NCBI GenBank assembly: GCA_045534635.1
Contig: JAZSKB010000044.1
Span: 124,001-188,000 of the forward strand
Source: UBA1205 sp045534635
GTDB lineage: Bacteria > Bacteroidota > Bacteroidia > Bacteroidales > WCHB1-69
DNA length: 64,000 bases
Direction: 5' to 3'
Positions within the stretch are counted from its first letter, which is position 1. Every line of letters starts with the position of its first letter. This document shows positions 1 through 8,657 of this stretch, piece after piece. Made by a program: the position numbers and the translations under genes. Under the pieces are notes generated by a model. That model made no database searches and was not told the origin of the DNA. It saw only the letters and a list, made by a program, of their open reading frames with translations.

Positions 1-234
1 AGGCAGTTTGCGGAACAACGTGTTGCTGCCCTCCACAATTTCCTTCCTTTCCAGAAGTGTGTTCAACCTTCCCAAAATCCAAAATTTGTTCTCTTCCACG
101 TGGCGCAAAACCTCCTCTTTCAGAAATCCGTCAATTTCCTCTTTCAGTTGATTTTCAGAGATATTTGTGCCGCTTGCTTCCAAATATGCCGCCAGATATG
201 GCAGGTCATAATACAATTCAATCATTCCTTTCAT
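1..234 (-). CDS. unknown protein, N-terminal 78 codons (3' end beyond window)
   Basis: An open frame starting at ATG 234 runs leftward without a stop to the window edge, so only the N-terminal 78 residues are visible. I do not recognise the family. The visible part is charged and probably helical, rich in Glu, Lys and Leu, with no signal peptide or membrane segment. The coding strand is about 45-50% GC, far above the neighbouring genes, and uses codons such as CTG, GGC and CGC that are rare elsewhere in the window, which suggests recent acquisition. A -7 box (262-269) lies about 28 bases upstream of the start. Confidence 0.6.
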   Translation of the reverse strand, partial: MKGMIELYYDLPYLAAYLEASGTNISENQLKEEIDGFLKEEVLRHVEENKFWILGRLNTLLERKEIVEGSNTLFRKLP

Positions 235-261
235 ATTTACTATTTTTTTTATTTACGGCTG

Positions 262-269
262 CAAAAATA
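262..269 (-). promoter_or_regulatory. -7 box (TATTTTTG) of the partial left-edge gene
   Basis: Minus-strand TATTTTTG matches the Bacteroidota TAnnTTTG consensus and would give a 5' UTR of about 20-25 bases before the ATG at 234. Confidence 0.45.
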
Positions 270-279
270 CAACATGAAA

Positions 280-296
280 GTGCCATTATGTGGCAC
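280..296. promoter_or_regulatory. 17-bp palindrome, possible operator
   Basis: GTGCCA-TTATG-TGGCAC is a perfect inverted repeat of 6-bp arms. It begins ten bases upstream of the -7 box at 262-269 and covers the place where a -33 element would sit, so a repressor bound there could block the promoter. No regulator gene is visible. Function is inferred from position only. Confidence 0.3.
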
Positions 297-361
297 AATA
301 AAAAAAATTCACTTTTTATTGACTACTTCTTCCCCAAATCAATTTCGGCATCAGAATGAAC

Positions 362-669
362 TAAAGGCAACCTCTAATTTTTACTAAATTTTCCCTTCAT
401 TGTAGTTTTTGACAGCAGAGGTGGCATTAAAACTATCCAAACCTCAACAAAAGAGTTGTTTTTCAAATTGCAAAGTTAAACAAAATCTTAATATGAATCC
501 TCCTTTCTTCTATCTTTTTTATTATTATATCAATAAGTTATCTCTATAATGCTTATAATTGAAAAAGTCACAAACGTACTATCTGTTCGTAGCAGAACAT
601 GTTATAAATCAAATTAAACTCTTATTGTTTGATTATTAAAATTTTATCTATTTTTAGAGGTGCCCTTTA
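362..669. mobile_element. possible MITE or IS remnant with terminal inverted repeats
   Basis: The left end begins TAAAGGCAACCTCTAA. The reverse complement of the right end begins TAAAGGGCACCTCTAA. That is 14 of 16 matching bases, followed by looser similarity that includes AAATTTT. Taking the outer TA as a duplicated dinucleotide, the ends would be AAGG(C/G)(A/C)ACCTCTAA flanked by TA. The 308-base interior has no open frame but holds a leftward -7 box. No transposase is present, and the family is not recognised. The right end is also part of a terminator hairpin, so the similarity could be partly chance. Confidence 0.3.
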
Positions 670-690
670 TTACCTCTTCAAAAAATAGAT
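646..690 (-). terminator. terminator of the rmlB/SPOR transcript
   Basis: Arms ATCTATTTTTAGAGGT (646-661) and ACCTCTTCAAAAAATAGAT (672-690) pair over about 16 bp with a small bulge and a 10-base loop. The site lies 45 bases beyond the stop of the minus-strand gene at 735. A T-run also follows on the plus strand, so it may work in both directions. Confidence 0.5.
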
Positions 691-734
691 TTTTTTCCAC
701 AATTTATAAAAAATATCGGCTACTTTTCACATCG

Positions 735-1418
735 TCAACGAGTGATAAAAGCATCTTTTACGTATTTCCGATAATAGCGTAGTTTTGTTTTGGCTTCATT
801 TTCAGTAGAAAAATAACCGACTTTATAACAATAAAAGTTTCCTTTTTTGGTCTCTAAAATAACATCGCCATCTTGTAAATTAACTTCTTTTGCTAAAGTG
901 GCAATAGATTGTTGATTAATACTTGCGGAAATTTGTACAAAATAAGCATTTTCTACTTTACAATTATTATAAACGTTGTTTGAACATAAACTAATCAATT
1001 GCGGTATTTTCGTAATCTTTTCTATTTTCTTATTTGTGTTCTCATACAAAAATGCTACTTCTCCCCAAAGTATTTCCTCTAATTCTGGTGCATATTGAGT
1101 GATAAAATTAAATTTAAAAGTATCTATATTATTAAAATTCAGACCAATAACAGTAAAACAATGATTACTTGTATCTGTCAACAAACCATGCAATTGAGAA
1201 TTGACAATTGTAGTTTGTTGTGGCAAACGTTGTTGATAACGCCATTTTCCATTTATCGGAATTTGTGACAATATTACTTCTGTATAAATTTCTTTACGTG
1301 TCGTATCTATATTAGTTTGTATAAATATATCTTGTGAGAACAATTGATAATTCACACAAAATAAAATAATTATCAAGCAATATTGAAAGATTTTATCTAT
1401 TTGCATACATCTGTTCAT
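735..1418 (-). CDS. exported SPOR-domain protein
   Basis: A 227-residue protein with an N-terminal hydrophobic segment (about residues 10-28) ending near LFSQ, likely a signal peptide. The last 35 residues resemble a SPOR module (YCYKVGYFSTENEAKTKL), the fold that binds denuded septal glycan. The middle is not recognised. The start overlaps the end of rmlB by 26 bases. A second in-frame ATG at 1406 would shorten it by four residues and still give a signal peptide. It is the last gene of a minus-strand run that includes rmlB, DUF2147 and the acyl-CoA synthetase. A role in the envelope is inferred from the SPOR part. Confidence 0.7.
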   Translation of the reverse strand: MNRCMQIDKIFQYCLIIILFCVNYQLFSQDIFIQTNIDTTRKEIYTEVILSQIPINGKWRYQQRLPQQTTIVNSQLHGLLTDTSNHCFTVIGLNFNNIDTFKFNFITQYAPELEEILWGEVAFLYENTNKKIEKITKIPQLISLCSNNVYNNCKVENAYFVQISASINQQSIATLAKEVNLQDGDVILETKKGNFYCYKVGYFSTENEAKTKLRYYRKYVKDAFITR

Positions 1419-2445
1419 AATATTTTTGGTAATCGCCAGATGTTACATTATTAAGCCAGTCTTGATTATTTAAATACCATTTTACAGTTAAGCGAAATCC
1501 TTCTGTAAATTTTATTGTTGGTTCCCAACCCAATTCTCGTTTCAATTTTGTAGCATCTATCGCATAACGATGGTCATGTCCTGCTCTATCGGTAACGTAT
1601 GTTATCAAATCTAATGAAGTTCCTCGTGGTTGATTTAATTCTTCGTCAACTATTTCTATCAATTTTTTTATTAAATCAATATTAGTCCATTCATTATTGC
1701 CACCAATATTATAAGTCTCGCCATTTTTTCCATTATGAAAAATAATATCTATCGCTTTAGCATGGTCTTCAACATAAAGCCAATCTCTAACATTCAATCC
1801 TTTTCCATAAACTGGCAATGTTTTTTTATGAAGTATATTATTGATAAACAATGGAATCAATTTTTCAGGAAATTGATTTGGTCCGTAATTATTCGAACAA
1901 TTAGAAATTACATTAGGCATATTAAAAGTATCAAAATAGGCTCTCACTAAATGGTCAGAACTTGCTTTTGATGCCGAATATGGACTATGTGGAGCGTATG
2001 GAGTTGTTTCAACAAAAGCCCCTGTATCTCCCAAGGAACCATATACTTCGTCGGTAGAAATATGGTAAAAACGTTTTCCTATCATATCATCATTCCAAAT
2101 CATACGAGCCGCATTTAACAAATTGGCAGTTCCTACAATATTGGTATAAATAAAATCCATAGGTGCACTTATAGAACGGTCAACATGAGATTCTGCCGCC
2201 AAATGAATAACTGCATCAAAACGATATTTTTTAAATAAATCATTAATAAACTGTGTGTCAACAATATCCCCTTTCACAAAGGTATAATTTGAAGCATTTT
2301 CAATATCTTTCAAATTTTCTAAATTGCCTGCATAAGTCAGTTTATCAAGATTAAATATGTGATAATCATTGTATTTTTTAACAAACAAACGTACCACATG
2401 AGAACCTATAAAACCAGCACCTCCTGTAATCAATATTCTTTTCAT
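1393..2445 (-). CDS. rmlB: dTDP-glucose 4,6-dehydratase
   Basis: Converts dTDP-glucose to dTDP-4-keto-6-deoxyglucose, the second step of dTDP-L-rhamnose and related deoxysugar synthesis for surface polysaccharides. It is an extended SDR enzyme with the NAD-binding GGAGFIG at residues 8-14, the catalytic TDE at 131-133 (dehydratase-specific Asp-Glu) and YxxxK with Tyr156 and Lys160. The length of 350 residues is normal. The other rml genes are not in the window. The gene follows the DUF2147 gene by 10 bases and overlaps the SPOR gene downstream. Confidence 0.95.
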   Translation of the reverse strand: MKRILITGGAGFIGSHVVRLFVKKYNDYHIFNLDKLTYAGNLENLKDIENASNYTFVKGDIVDTQFINDLFKKYRFDAVIHLAAESHVDRSISAPMDFIYTNIVGTANLLNAARMIWNDDMIGKRFYHISTDEVYGSLGDTGAFVETTPYAPHSPYSASKASSDHLVRAYFDTFNMPNVISNCSNNYGPNQFPEKLIPLFINNILHKKTLPVYGKGLNVRDWLYVEDHAKAIDIIFHNGKNGETYNIGGNNEWTNIDLIKKLIEIVDEELNQPRGTSLDLITYVTDRAGHDHRYAIDATKLKRELGWEPTIKFTEGFRLTVKWYLNNQDWLNNVTSGDYQKYYEQMYANR

Positions 2446-2455
2446 ACTTTAAATT

Positions 2456-2896
2456 TTATTTATAATTATGTTTATCAACATGTTTCCAAATTTCTGTTTT
2501 TTTTATTCCCCATTTGCTACCTATAATTTTCAAATCTTGATTTTCTGTAAGTGAAAGCCTTACATTACAAGTAAGTCCATGTGCTGGATGATATGCTTCT
2601 CCTTCCCATTCTTTATTTTGATACTTAAGATTATACATTACTTTCATTCCTATTAAAGAACGTTTTTGCAACGATGGATTAGGATTATGTTTGTCCAAAC
2701 GAGGGTTACCTTCTTTGTCAAATGGTTCTAACAACCATATTGTTTTGGCAAAATAAGTATCTCCATTTTTTTCAAAAACAACAATTGCCTTATTATCTGC
2801 ACGATAAAACTGTCTGCCCAAAATATCATCACTTTTATTTTGGGCGACAGTCAAATTAATTATTGTCAACAAATAAACAACGAGAGATACTCTCAT
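2456..2896 (-). CDS. DUF2147 family secreted protein
   Basis: A 146-residue protein with an N-terminal signal peptide (hydrophobic residues about 3-17, cleavage near TVAQ). The body has the features I associate with DUF2147: an opening ILGxxY/W-type segment, an AxTxWLLEPFDKxGxPxxD-like stretch, and a closing GSKWGIKKTEIW. The family is exported and of unknown function. It sits three bases after the acyl-CoA synthetase and 10 bases before rmlB. A second, divergent DUF2147 protein is at 37616-38035. Confidence 0.75.
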   Translation of the reverse strand: MRVSLVVYLLTIINLTVAQNKSDDILGRQFYRADNKAIVVFEKNGDTYFAKTIWLLEPFDKEGNPRLDKHNPNPSLQKRSLIGMKVMYNLKYQNKEWEGEAYHPAHGLTCNVRLSLTENQDLKIIGSKWGIKKTEIWKHVDKHNYK

Positions 2897-2899
2897 TTT

Positions 2900-4960
2900 T
2901 TATTTTTCAATACGAATACGAGCATCAACAGCAACAACTGCTTTTGGGGAACCTAAAAGTGGATTAAGGTCCATTTCTTTTATTTCTGGAGCGGCTTGTA
3001 CCAATGCTGATACTCTTGCTACAGTTTCTGCAAAAAGTTCTTCATTTACAGGCTCTTGACCTCTAACACCTTGAATTATTTTATATCCTTTCAATCCTTT
3101 GATTAAAGATAATGCTTCTTCTTTGTTTACTGGAGCCAATGCAGTTTGAACATCTTTCAATACTTCTACAAAGATTCCACCTAAACCGAATAAAATTTGA
3201 TGACCAAAACCTTCTTCATGCGTAGAACCTATAAATACCTCTGTTCCAAATAACATTGGATACATTTCTACTGCATAAGTTTCAGGAATTTTTATCAATC
3301 TATTAAATTCCTTTACAACAGTTTCTTCATCTCTAACATTCAAAACAACACCTCCAACATCAGATTTGTGTAATGGTCCTACCACTTTCATTACCAATGG
3401 ATAACCAGCTTTTCTTGCAAAAGCAACTGCATCTTCCTCTTTATCAACTTCTACTTCTATTTTACGAGCAATACCTGCAGCATCAAGTAATTTACGAATT
3501 TCTTCTAAACCCAAATAACCATTTTTACAGTTATCAACTACCTCACGAATTGCTTTTACATCTACTATTGGCATTTCTGGATTTAATGGTTGTGGTTTTG
3601 GTGTATTGATTACTTTTGCCAATGCATTTCCAAATACACATTCTTCTGGGAAATTGATATGATGTTTATTGTTGATAAAATCTGCAATTTCATCTTTTAC
3701 ATTAATTATAGAAGGCAATATAGGGAAAATTGGCTTTTTACATGTTGCCATTTTGTTATGCAATACTTCATAAACTTCCCAATTGGCAAACAAGCCAGGA
3801 GAACCAAAAATAACTACCATTGCATCAATATTATCGAAATCATTTTCACAAGCATCGATAATATAACCCAATTGTTCTGCTGTTCCTGTTGCTAAAAAAT
3901 CTATTGGATTGCCAACAGAAGAACCTCCATACAATTTTGATAACAATTCTTCTGCTTTAGGTCCTTCAATATGAGGGACTTCTAAACCATTGTTTGACAA
4001 TACATCTGTTAACATTACCGCAGGACCTCCAGCGTGAGTAATCACAGCAATATTTTTACCTTTAACTTCAGGATACATAAACACTTCGCAAACTGTTGTC
4101 AATTCTTCACGATTTTGACAACGAACAATTCCTGCTTTTCTAAATAAAGCACTTACAGCGGCATCTGAAGTTGCCAAAGCTCCTGTATGAGATGATGCAG
4201 CACGACTTCCAGCTGCTGAACCACCTGATTTTATTGCGGCAATTTTACAACCTTTGTTAATTAAAGAAGTTGCATGTTTTAACATTTTTTGAGGATTTGC
4301 AACTTTCTCCATATACAACATTATCACTCGTGAACTTGTTTCTGGATTAAAAGTTTGGTCTAAATGCTCTAAAACTTCTTCAATTCCTGTTTGTGCTGAA
4401 TTTCCAACAGCCCATACACTATTGAAAGACAACCCATTAGTAATTCCTTGTTCTTTTATAAAAACTGCCGTTGCTCCTGAGCCAGTAATAAAATCAACAC
4501 CTTTGGTGCTCAAAGTTGGAATTGGGGCATCGAAAGCACCACAATAATTTGTATTCAGAAAACCTGTACAATTTGGACCTATCAAACTACCACCAACTTT
4601 ATTGATAGTTTCTACAATATGTTTTTCCAATTTTGCACCTTCTTCATTTTCTTCACCAAAACCTGCTGACAAAATAATAAAACCACCAGTTTGTTTTTCA
4701 AATGCTAAACAATCTACTGTAGCAGGACAATATTTTGCTGCTATTGCCAATATTGCACAATCTACTTGAGGCAAATCTTCTACTTTTTGATGACAAATTA
4801 TGCCTTGGACTTCCTTTTCTTTAGGATTTATTGCATATACTTGTCCTTTAAAATTACTATCTAATAAATTTTTCAATACTTTGCCTCCGGGTTTGTGAAC
4901 ATCATTCGATGCTCCTACGACCACAATACTTTGAGGATTTAACAACTTTTCGTTAATCAT
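2900..4960 (-). CDS. ADP-forming acetyl/acyl-CoA synthetase, fused alpha and beta subunits
   Basis: Converts an acyl-CoA, ADP and phosphate to the free acid, CoA and ATP, a substrate-level phosphorylation step in fermenters. The 686 residues show a CoA-binding Rossmann domain (VVVGASND at 14-20), succinyl-CoA ligase-like domains with the phospho-histidine loop SSHTGALA (His258), and a C-terminal ATP-grasp domain (about 480-686, with GYPLVMKVVGPLHKSDVGGV). This is the alpha-beta fusion order. There is no GNAT domain, so it is not a Pat-type acetyltransferase. Acid specificity cannot be read. It leads a run with DUF2147, rmlB and the SPOR gene, with its own promoter at 5036-5043. Confidence 0.88.
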   Translation of the reverse strand: MINEKLLNPQSIVVVGASNDVHKPGGKVLKNLLDSNFKGQVYAINPKEKEVQGIICHQKVEDLPQVDCAILAIAAKYCPATVDCLAFEKQTGGFIILSAGFGEENEEGAKLEKHIVETINKVGGSLIGPNCTGFLNTNYCGAFDAPIPTLSTKGVDFITGSGATAVFIKEQGITNGLSFNSVWAVGNSAQTGIEEVLEHLDQTFNPETSSRVIMLYMEKVANPQKMLKHATSLINKGCKIAAIKSGGSAAGSRAASSHTGALATSDAAVSALFRKAGIVRCQNREELTTVCEVFMYPEVKGKNIAVITHAGGPAVMLTDVLSNNGLEVPHIEGPKAEELLSKLYGGSSVGNPIDFLATGTAEQLGYIIDACENDFDNIDAMVVIFGSPGLFANWEVYEVLHNKMATCKKPIFPILPSIINVKDEIADFINNKHHINFPEECVFGNALAKVINTPKPQPLNPEMPIVDVKAIREVVDNCKNGYLGLEEIRKLLDAAGIARKIEVEVDKEEDAVAFARKAGYPLVMKVVGPLHKSDVGGVVLNVRDEETVVKEFNRLIKIPETYAVEMYPMLFGTEVFIGSTHEEGFGHQILFGLGGIFVEVLKDVQTALAPVNKEEALSLIKGLKGYKIIQGVRGQEPVNEELFAETVARVSALVQAAPEIKEMDLNPLLGSPKAVVAVDARIRIEK

Positions 4961-5035
4961 TACTCTAATATTTTAATTTTAACAATATTATTATCAATAT
5001 TTTATATTTATCTAAAAAAAGAAATCACTATTTAG

Positions 5036-5043
5036 CAAAGATA
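5036..5043 (-). promoter_or_regulatory. -7 box (TATCTTTG) of the acyl-CoA synthetase gene
   Basis: TATCTTTG on the minus strand in the 217-base gap after purC, about 75 bases before the ATG at 4960. It suggests that this gene starts its own transcript. Confidence 0.6.
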
Positions 5044-5177
5044 ATAAAAAAAGTTGAATTTCTGGCAATTACTCACCATTATAGCAACAATTTTTATTAT
5101 ATTTCTATTATTACTTTAAAAAGAATAACATAACATACTATTTATTAATACAATAACATTTTACATTATCACTCTTT

Positions 5178-6125
5178 TTATTTACATTCTTGTAAAAATT
5201 GCAAGATATTCCTCTCTACTCGGTGTAAAATTGCATCTGAAGATTCTTTTACAAATTTTTCTCCTGTGATACATTCATATAATTCGATATATCTATCGGA
5301 AATACTATTTACCTTTTCATCAGTCATTTCTGGAACTTGTTGATTTTCTTTTCCTTGAAATCCATTTTCCATCAACCATTCTCGAACAAATTCTTTCGAT
5401 AATTGTTTTTGTGATTCTCCTTTATCAAAACGTTCTTGGTAACCTTCTGCATAAAAATAACGAGAAGAATCTGGGGTGTGAATTTCATCTATAAGATAAA
5501 TTTTTCCATCTTTTTTACCAAATTCATATTTTGTATCTACTAATATAAGTCCTTGTTTTGCAGCTATTTCAGTTCCTCGAGCAAACAATTTCATAGAATA
5601 ATCTTCTAAAATAGCATAATCTTCTGCAGATACAATTCCTTGACGAAGGATTTCTTCTTTAGATATATCTTCATCGTGACCTTCTGCAGCCTTTGTTGTT
5701 GGTGTTATAATAGGTTGTTCAAATTTTTGGTGTTCTCGCATTCCGTCAGGAATTTTAATTCCACAAATTTCATGTTGACCACTTTTATATGTTCTCCACG
5801 AACTTCCTGTTAAATAGCCTCTTACAATCATTTCAACCGCAAACGGTTCACATTTATGTCCAATTGTAACCATTGGATCGGGAGAAGCAAGCTTCCAATT
5901 AGGACAGATATCGGCGGTTGCATCTAAAAACTTTGATGCTATCTGATTCAATACTTGACCTTTATATGGTATCGCTCGTGGTAAAACAACATCAAAAGCG
6001 GAAATTCTATCTGTGGCTATCATCACCAACAAATCGCCTACACTATATACATCTCTAACCTTACCTTTATAAAAATTTGTTTGATTTGGTAATTTAAAAT
6101 TTGTTTTTAATATTACATTATCCAT
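5178..6125 (-). CDS. purC: phosphoribosylaminoimidazole-succinocarboxamide synthase
   Basis: SAICAR synthetase, which joins aspartate to CAIR with ATP in de novo purine synthesis. The start is placed at ATG 6125, giving 315 residues; a TTG at 6149 in frame would run into the upstream gene. Family motifs include YKGKVRDVY near the N-terminus, ATDRISAFDV, the VRGYLTGSSWRTYK segment and the ILVDTKYEFG/LIDEIHTPDSSRY block. The length is that of the longer, yeast-like PurC type. It follows the HU/SPOR gene by five bases and ends an operon with dNK, kdsB and that gene. Confidence 0.95.
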   Translation of the reverse strand: MDNVILKTNFKLPNQTNFYKGKVRDVYSVGDLLVMIATDRISAFDVVLPRAIPYKGQVLNQIASKFLDATADICPNWKLASPDPMVTIGHKCEPFAVEMIVRGYLTGSSWRTYKSGQHEICGIKIPDGMREHQKFEQPIITPTTKAAEGHDEDISKEEILRQGIVSAEDYAILEDYSMKLFARGTEIAAKQGLILVDTKYEFGKKDGKIYLIDEIHTPDSSRYFYAEGYQERFDKGESQKQLSKEFVREWLMENGFQGKENQQVPEMTDEKVNSISDRYIELYECITGEKFVKESSDAILHRVERNILQFLQECK

Positions 6126-6130
6126 AATAA

Positions 6131-7156
6131 TTACTTTTTTAAAATCCAACCTTTTATTTCCTTATTATTTATCTTATCTTGTGCTTCTTGTTTTGAATAT
6201 GGTCCCACTCCTATCAAATACAATTGGGAAGTTCGTCCTTGACCTAAATTACAAATATTATCATATTGTTGATTGCTTTCAAAAAAGGCTTTTGCATTTT
6301 CTTCGTTTTGAAAACTGCCAATAACAATATAATATCCTGTAATTATCTCATTATCAATGTTATTTTGTGATTCTATTGTTTCTGTTTGAGCAGTATCAAC
6401 AATATCTATTAATTCATTTGCCGTTGTATCTTGCTCTACAACAATCGGATATACTTCTTGCGTATCCAATTCTATTACATTATCTTTTTCTTGTAGAGAA
6501 TTTACAACAACATTTTCTTTTTTAATTGAAAACCAATTATATATTGTTTCCTCTATTTTTTGTTTATATTGTTGATATTGTGATGGAAAAACCAAATAAG
6601 CCACTATAATTAACGCAAGAATTAGAATCACAAACATCAATAAGAACAATCCACAACGACATTTTTTCTTTTTGGATTTTGAATGTTTGTTATCACAAGA
6701 TTCCATTTGGGTTTCAATAGAAGAGCTTGTTTGAATAGGTCGAATGTTTTTTATTTCAAAATTTTCTAAACCAAAACCATTAGGGTCTATATCTGCATCA
6801 AAATGAGCGACAAATTCAATATTACCGACTACATTTCGAGTAAACGTGCCAATGCTTCCCAAAGAATAATCTTTTTTTGATTCTATCGCCATACGGATTT
6901 CGGTAACAAAATCATTGATTTTATCAGTGGCAGATTCTAATGTAATAGATTCTTTTTCTGATATATAAAAAACAAATGAATCTATATTATCCACTTGTGT
7001 ATCTAATTCAAAATGCACATAATTACCCGGAATTGTAAACGTTTGTAATATCGGGTGCATTTGTGAATTTTGATATTCCACAGAAAAAGTTCCCAATCCC
7101 TTTATTGATAGAACTTTATTTTCAATCAAAAATGCTTTAATATATTTTTGCATCAT
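6131..7156 (-). CDS. HU-CCDC81 and SPOR domain membrane protein
   Basis: A 341-residue Bacteroidota-specific architecture. Residues about 1-130 look like the two prokaryotic HU-like CCDC81 domains (short beta-rich segments with KGLGTF and GSIGTFTRN turns). A basic, Cys-containing stretch then leads to one membrane helix (about 168-192), a linker rich in Asn, Glu and Ile, and a C-terminal SPOR domain from about 272 (GYYIVIGSFQNEENAKAF). The HU-like part would be cytoplasmic and the SPOR domain periplasmic, so it may tie a cytoplasmic partner, possibly DNA, to septal peptidoglycan. That role is inference. It lies between kdsB (3 bases) and purC (5 bases). Confidence 0.75.
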   Translation of the reverse strand: MMQKYIKAFLIENKVLSIKGLGTFSVEYQNSQMHPILQTFTIPGNYVHFELDTQVDNIDSFVFYISEKESITLESATDKINDFVTEIRMAIESKKDYSLGSIGTFTRNVVGNIEFVAHFDADIDPNGFGLENFEIKNIRPIQTSSSIETQMESCDNKHSKSKKKKCRCGLFLLMFVILILALIIVAYLVFPSQYQQYKQKIEETIYNWFSIKKENVVVNSLQEKDNVIELDTQEVYPIVVEQDTTANELIDIVDTAQTETIESQNNIDNEIITGYYIVIGSFQNEENAKAFFESNQQYDNICNLGQGRTSQLYLIGVGPYSKQEAQDKINNKEIKGWILKK

Positions 7157-7159
7157 AAT

Positions 7160-7909
7160 TTATAAATTATTGTCTTTTATATATTTTAACGCATATTTTA
7201 AATCATCTTCAGTATCAATTCCAATTGTTGAATTACATTGTGTTTCTCCAACATGTATATCATAACCAGCAGACAACCAGCGTAACTGTTCTAAACTTTC
7301 GGCAATTTCAAGAGATGAACACGACAATTTAGTCAATATTTTTAGAACCCCTACTCTATAAGCATAAATTCCGATATGTTGAAAAAATGTATGTTCTGCA
7401 AAATGAATATTTCGCATATATGGTATTGGAAAACGACTAAAATATAGTGCTTTATTATCTTGATTTTTAACAACTTTTACAACATTTGGATTATTCAAAA
7501 TACTTTCTTCTTTTATCTGTTTTATCAAAGTTGCAATTTGTACATTTTCTTTGTCTATTATTGCTAACAATTCTTCTATCTGTTGCGGATTTATAAAAGG
7601 TTCGTCGCCTTGAATATTAACAACAATATCTTCATTTTTAACATTGGGTATTCGATTAATTGCATCGGCACAACGGTCTGTTCCTGAACGATTTGCATTT
7701 GAAGTCATCAATACATTACCTCCAAAACGTTGTACTTCTTCAAAAATACGATTATCATCTGTTGCAACGTAAATAGAAGAAAAAGACTTTACTTTGCTCA
7801 CTTGATGATAAACGCGTTCTATCATTGTCATATTACCCAATTTACACAATGGTTTTCCGGGAAAACGAGTAGAAGCAAAACGGGCTGGAATAATTGCGAA
7901 ATATGACAT
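7160..7909 (-). CDS. kdsB: 3-deoxy-manno-octulosonate cytidylyltransferase
   Basis: Activates Kdo with CTP to CMP-Kdo for lipid A inner-core synthesis, showing a lipopolysaccharide-bearing diderm. The start is ATG 7909 (249 residues), because MSYFAIIPARFASTRFPGK is the standard N-terminus with the nucleotide-binding IPARxxSxRxPGK. Further motifs are VNIQGDEPFI and the QHIGIYAYR segment. The start codon lies four bases after the kinase stop codon, and the stop is three bases before the HU/SPOR gene, so it is translated from the same transcript. Confidence 0.95.
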   Translation of the reverse strand: MSYFAIIPARFASTRFPGKPLCKLGNMTMIERVYHQVSKVKSFSSIYVATDDNRIFEEVQRFGGNVLMTSNANRSGTDRCADAINRIPNVKNEDIVVNIQGDEPFINPQQIEELLAIIDKENVQIATLIKQIKEESILNNPNVVKVVKNQDNKALYFSRFPIPYMRNIHFAEHTFFQHIGIYAYRVGVLKILTKLSCSSLEIAESLEQLRWLSAGYDIHVGETQCNSTIGIDTEDDLKYALKYIKDNNL

Positions 7910-7913
7910 AAAA

Positions 7914-8564
7914 TTATTTTTTACTTTTTTTTGTTGGTTGTTCTTCATCTATAAACAATCCATACAATTCGGCATTCACTTTTTCGATAATAAATCCTAA
8001 ATCGTCTTGATTATCAGCAAAACGTACATTATCTGTATCAATTATCAACAATTTTCCTCTATCGTAATTGCTTATCCATTGTTCGTATCTATTATTCAAA
8101 TTTTGAAGATAATCTATACGTATTGAATTTTCATATTTACGTCCTCTTTTCTGAATTTGAGACACCAATGTTGGAATTGATGCTCGTAAATAAATCAACA
8201 AATCTGGTGCTTCTACAAATGAATCCATCAATTCAAATAAAGAGATATAATTTTCATAATCTCGCGTTGCCATCAATCCCATATCATGTAAATTGGGGGC
8301 GAAAATATAAGCATCTTCGTAAATTGTTCTATCTTGAATAACTGGTTTCATTGATTTTTTCAAATCTACCAAATGACGAAAACGCGTATTTAAAAAGAAT
8401 ATCTGCAAATTGAATGACCAACGTTGCATATCTTCATAAAAACTAATCAAATACGGATTATTTTCATCACTTTCGTATTCTGCATTCCATTTATAATGTT
8501 TGGATAATAATTTTGTCAATGTTGTTTTTCCTGAACCGATATTTCCTGCTACTGCAATATGCAT
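7914..8564 (-). CDS. deoxynucleoside kinase (dAK/dGK family)
   Basis: Phosphorylates deoxynucleosides for dNTP salvage. The 216 residues begin with the P-loop GNIGSGKTT (7-15). DRTIYEDAYIF corresponds to the family's DRS/ERS-type active-site segment, and the LID carries RGRKYE arginines. Length and order match the deoxyadenosine/deoxyguanosine kinase group; the exact base preference cannot be read. It is the first gene of a four-gene operon with kdsB, the HU/SPOR gene and purC. Its likely promoter is at 8594-8601 with a second leftward copy at 8663-8670. Confidence 0.88.
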   Translation of the reverse strand: MHIAVAGNIGSGKTTLTKLLSKHYKWNAEYESDENNPYLISFYEDMQRWSFNLQIFFLNTRFRHLVDLKKSMKPVIQDRTIYEDAYIFAPNLHDMGLMATRDYENYISLFELMDSFVEAPDLLIYLRASIPTLVSQIQKRGRKYENSIRIDYLQNLNNRYEQWISNYDRGKLLIIDTDNVRFADNQDDLGFIIEKVNAELYGLFIDEEQPTKKSKK

Positions 8565-8593
8565 AATGTTTTCTTTTATATATTTTAAACGTA

Positions 8594-8611
8594 CAAAGGT
8601 AACATTTTTTT
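8594..8611 (-). promoter_or_regulatory. extended promoter of the dNK-kdsB-purC operon
   Basis: Read on the minus strand: seven A, TGT, then TACCTTTG. The -7 box occupies 8594-8601, about 30 bases before the ATG at 8564. It is one of the seven A-tract/TGn/TAyCTTTG promoters in this window. Confidence 0.65.
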
Positions 8612-8657
8612 ATTAATTTCTATATAAATTTAATAAATAAAGTTATAAAAATTAATC

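Larger units (their letters stand above)
235..734. other. gene-free stretch of 500 bases
   Basis: No plausible gene is seen in any frame. The stretch holds the promoter and a palindrome in front of the partial gene (262-296), a possible MITE-like element with terminal inverted repeats (362-669) containing one leftward -7 box (TAACTTTG, 471-478, minus strand), and the terminator of the rmlB/SPOR transcript (646-690). Confidence 0.7.

Noticed and set aside
455..487. Sequence GTTGTTTTTCAAATTGCAAA resembling part of a Bacteroidota type II-C CRISPR repeat.
   Set aside because: There is one copy only, no spaced repeats and no cas genes in the window; the resemblance stems from a -7 box.
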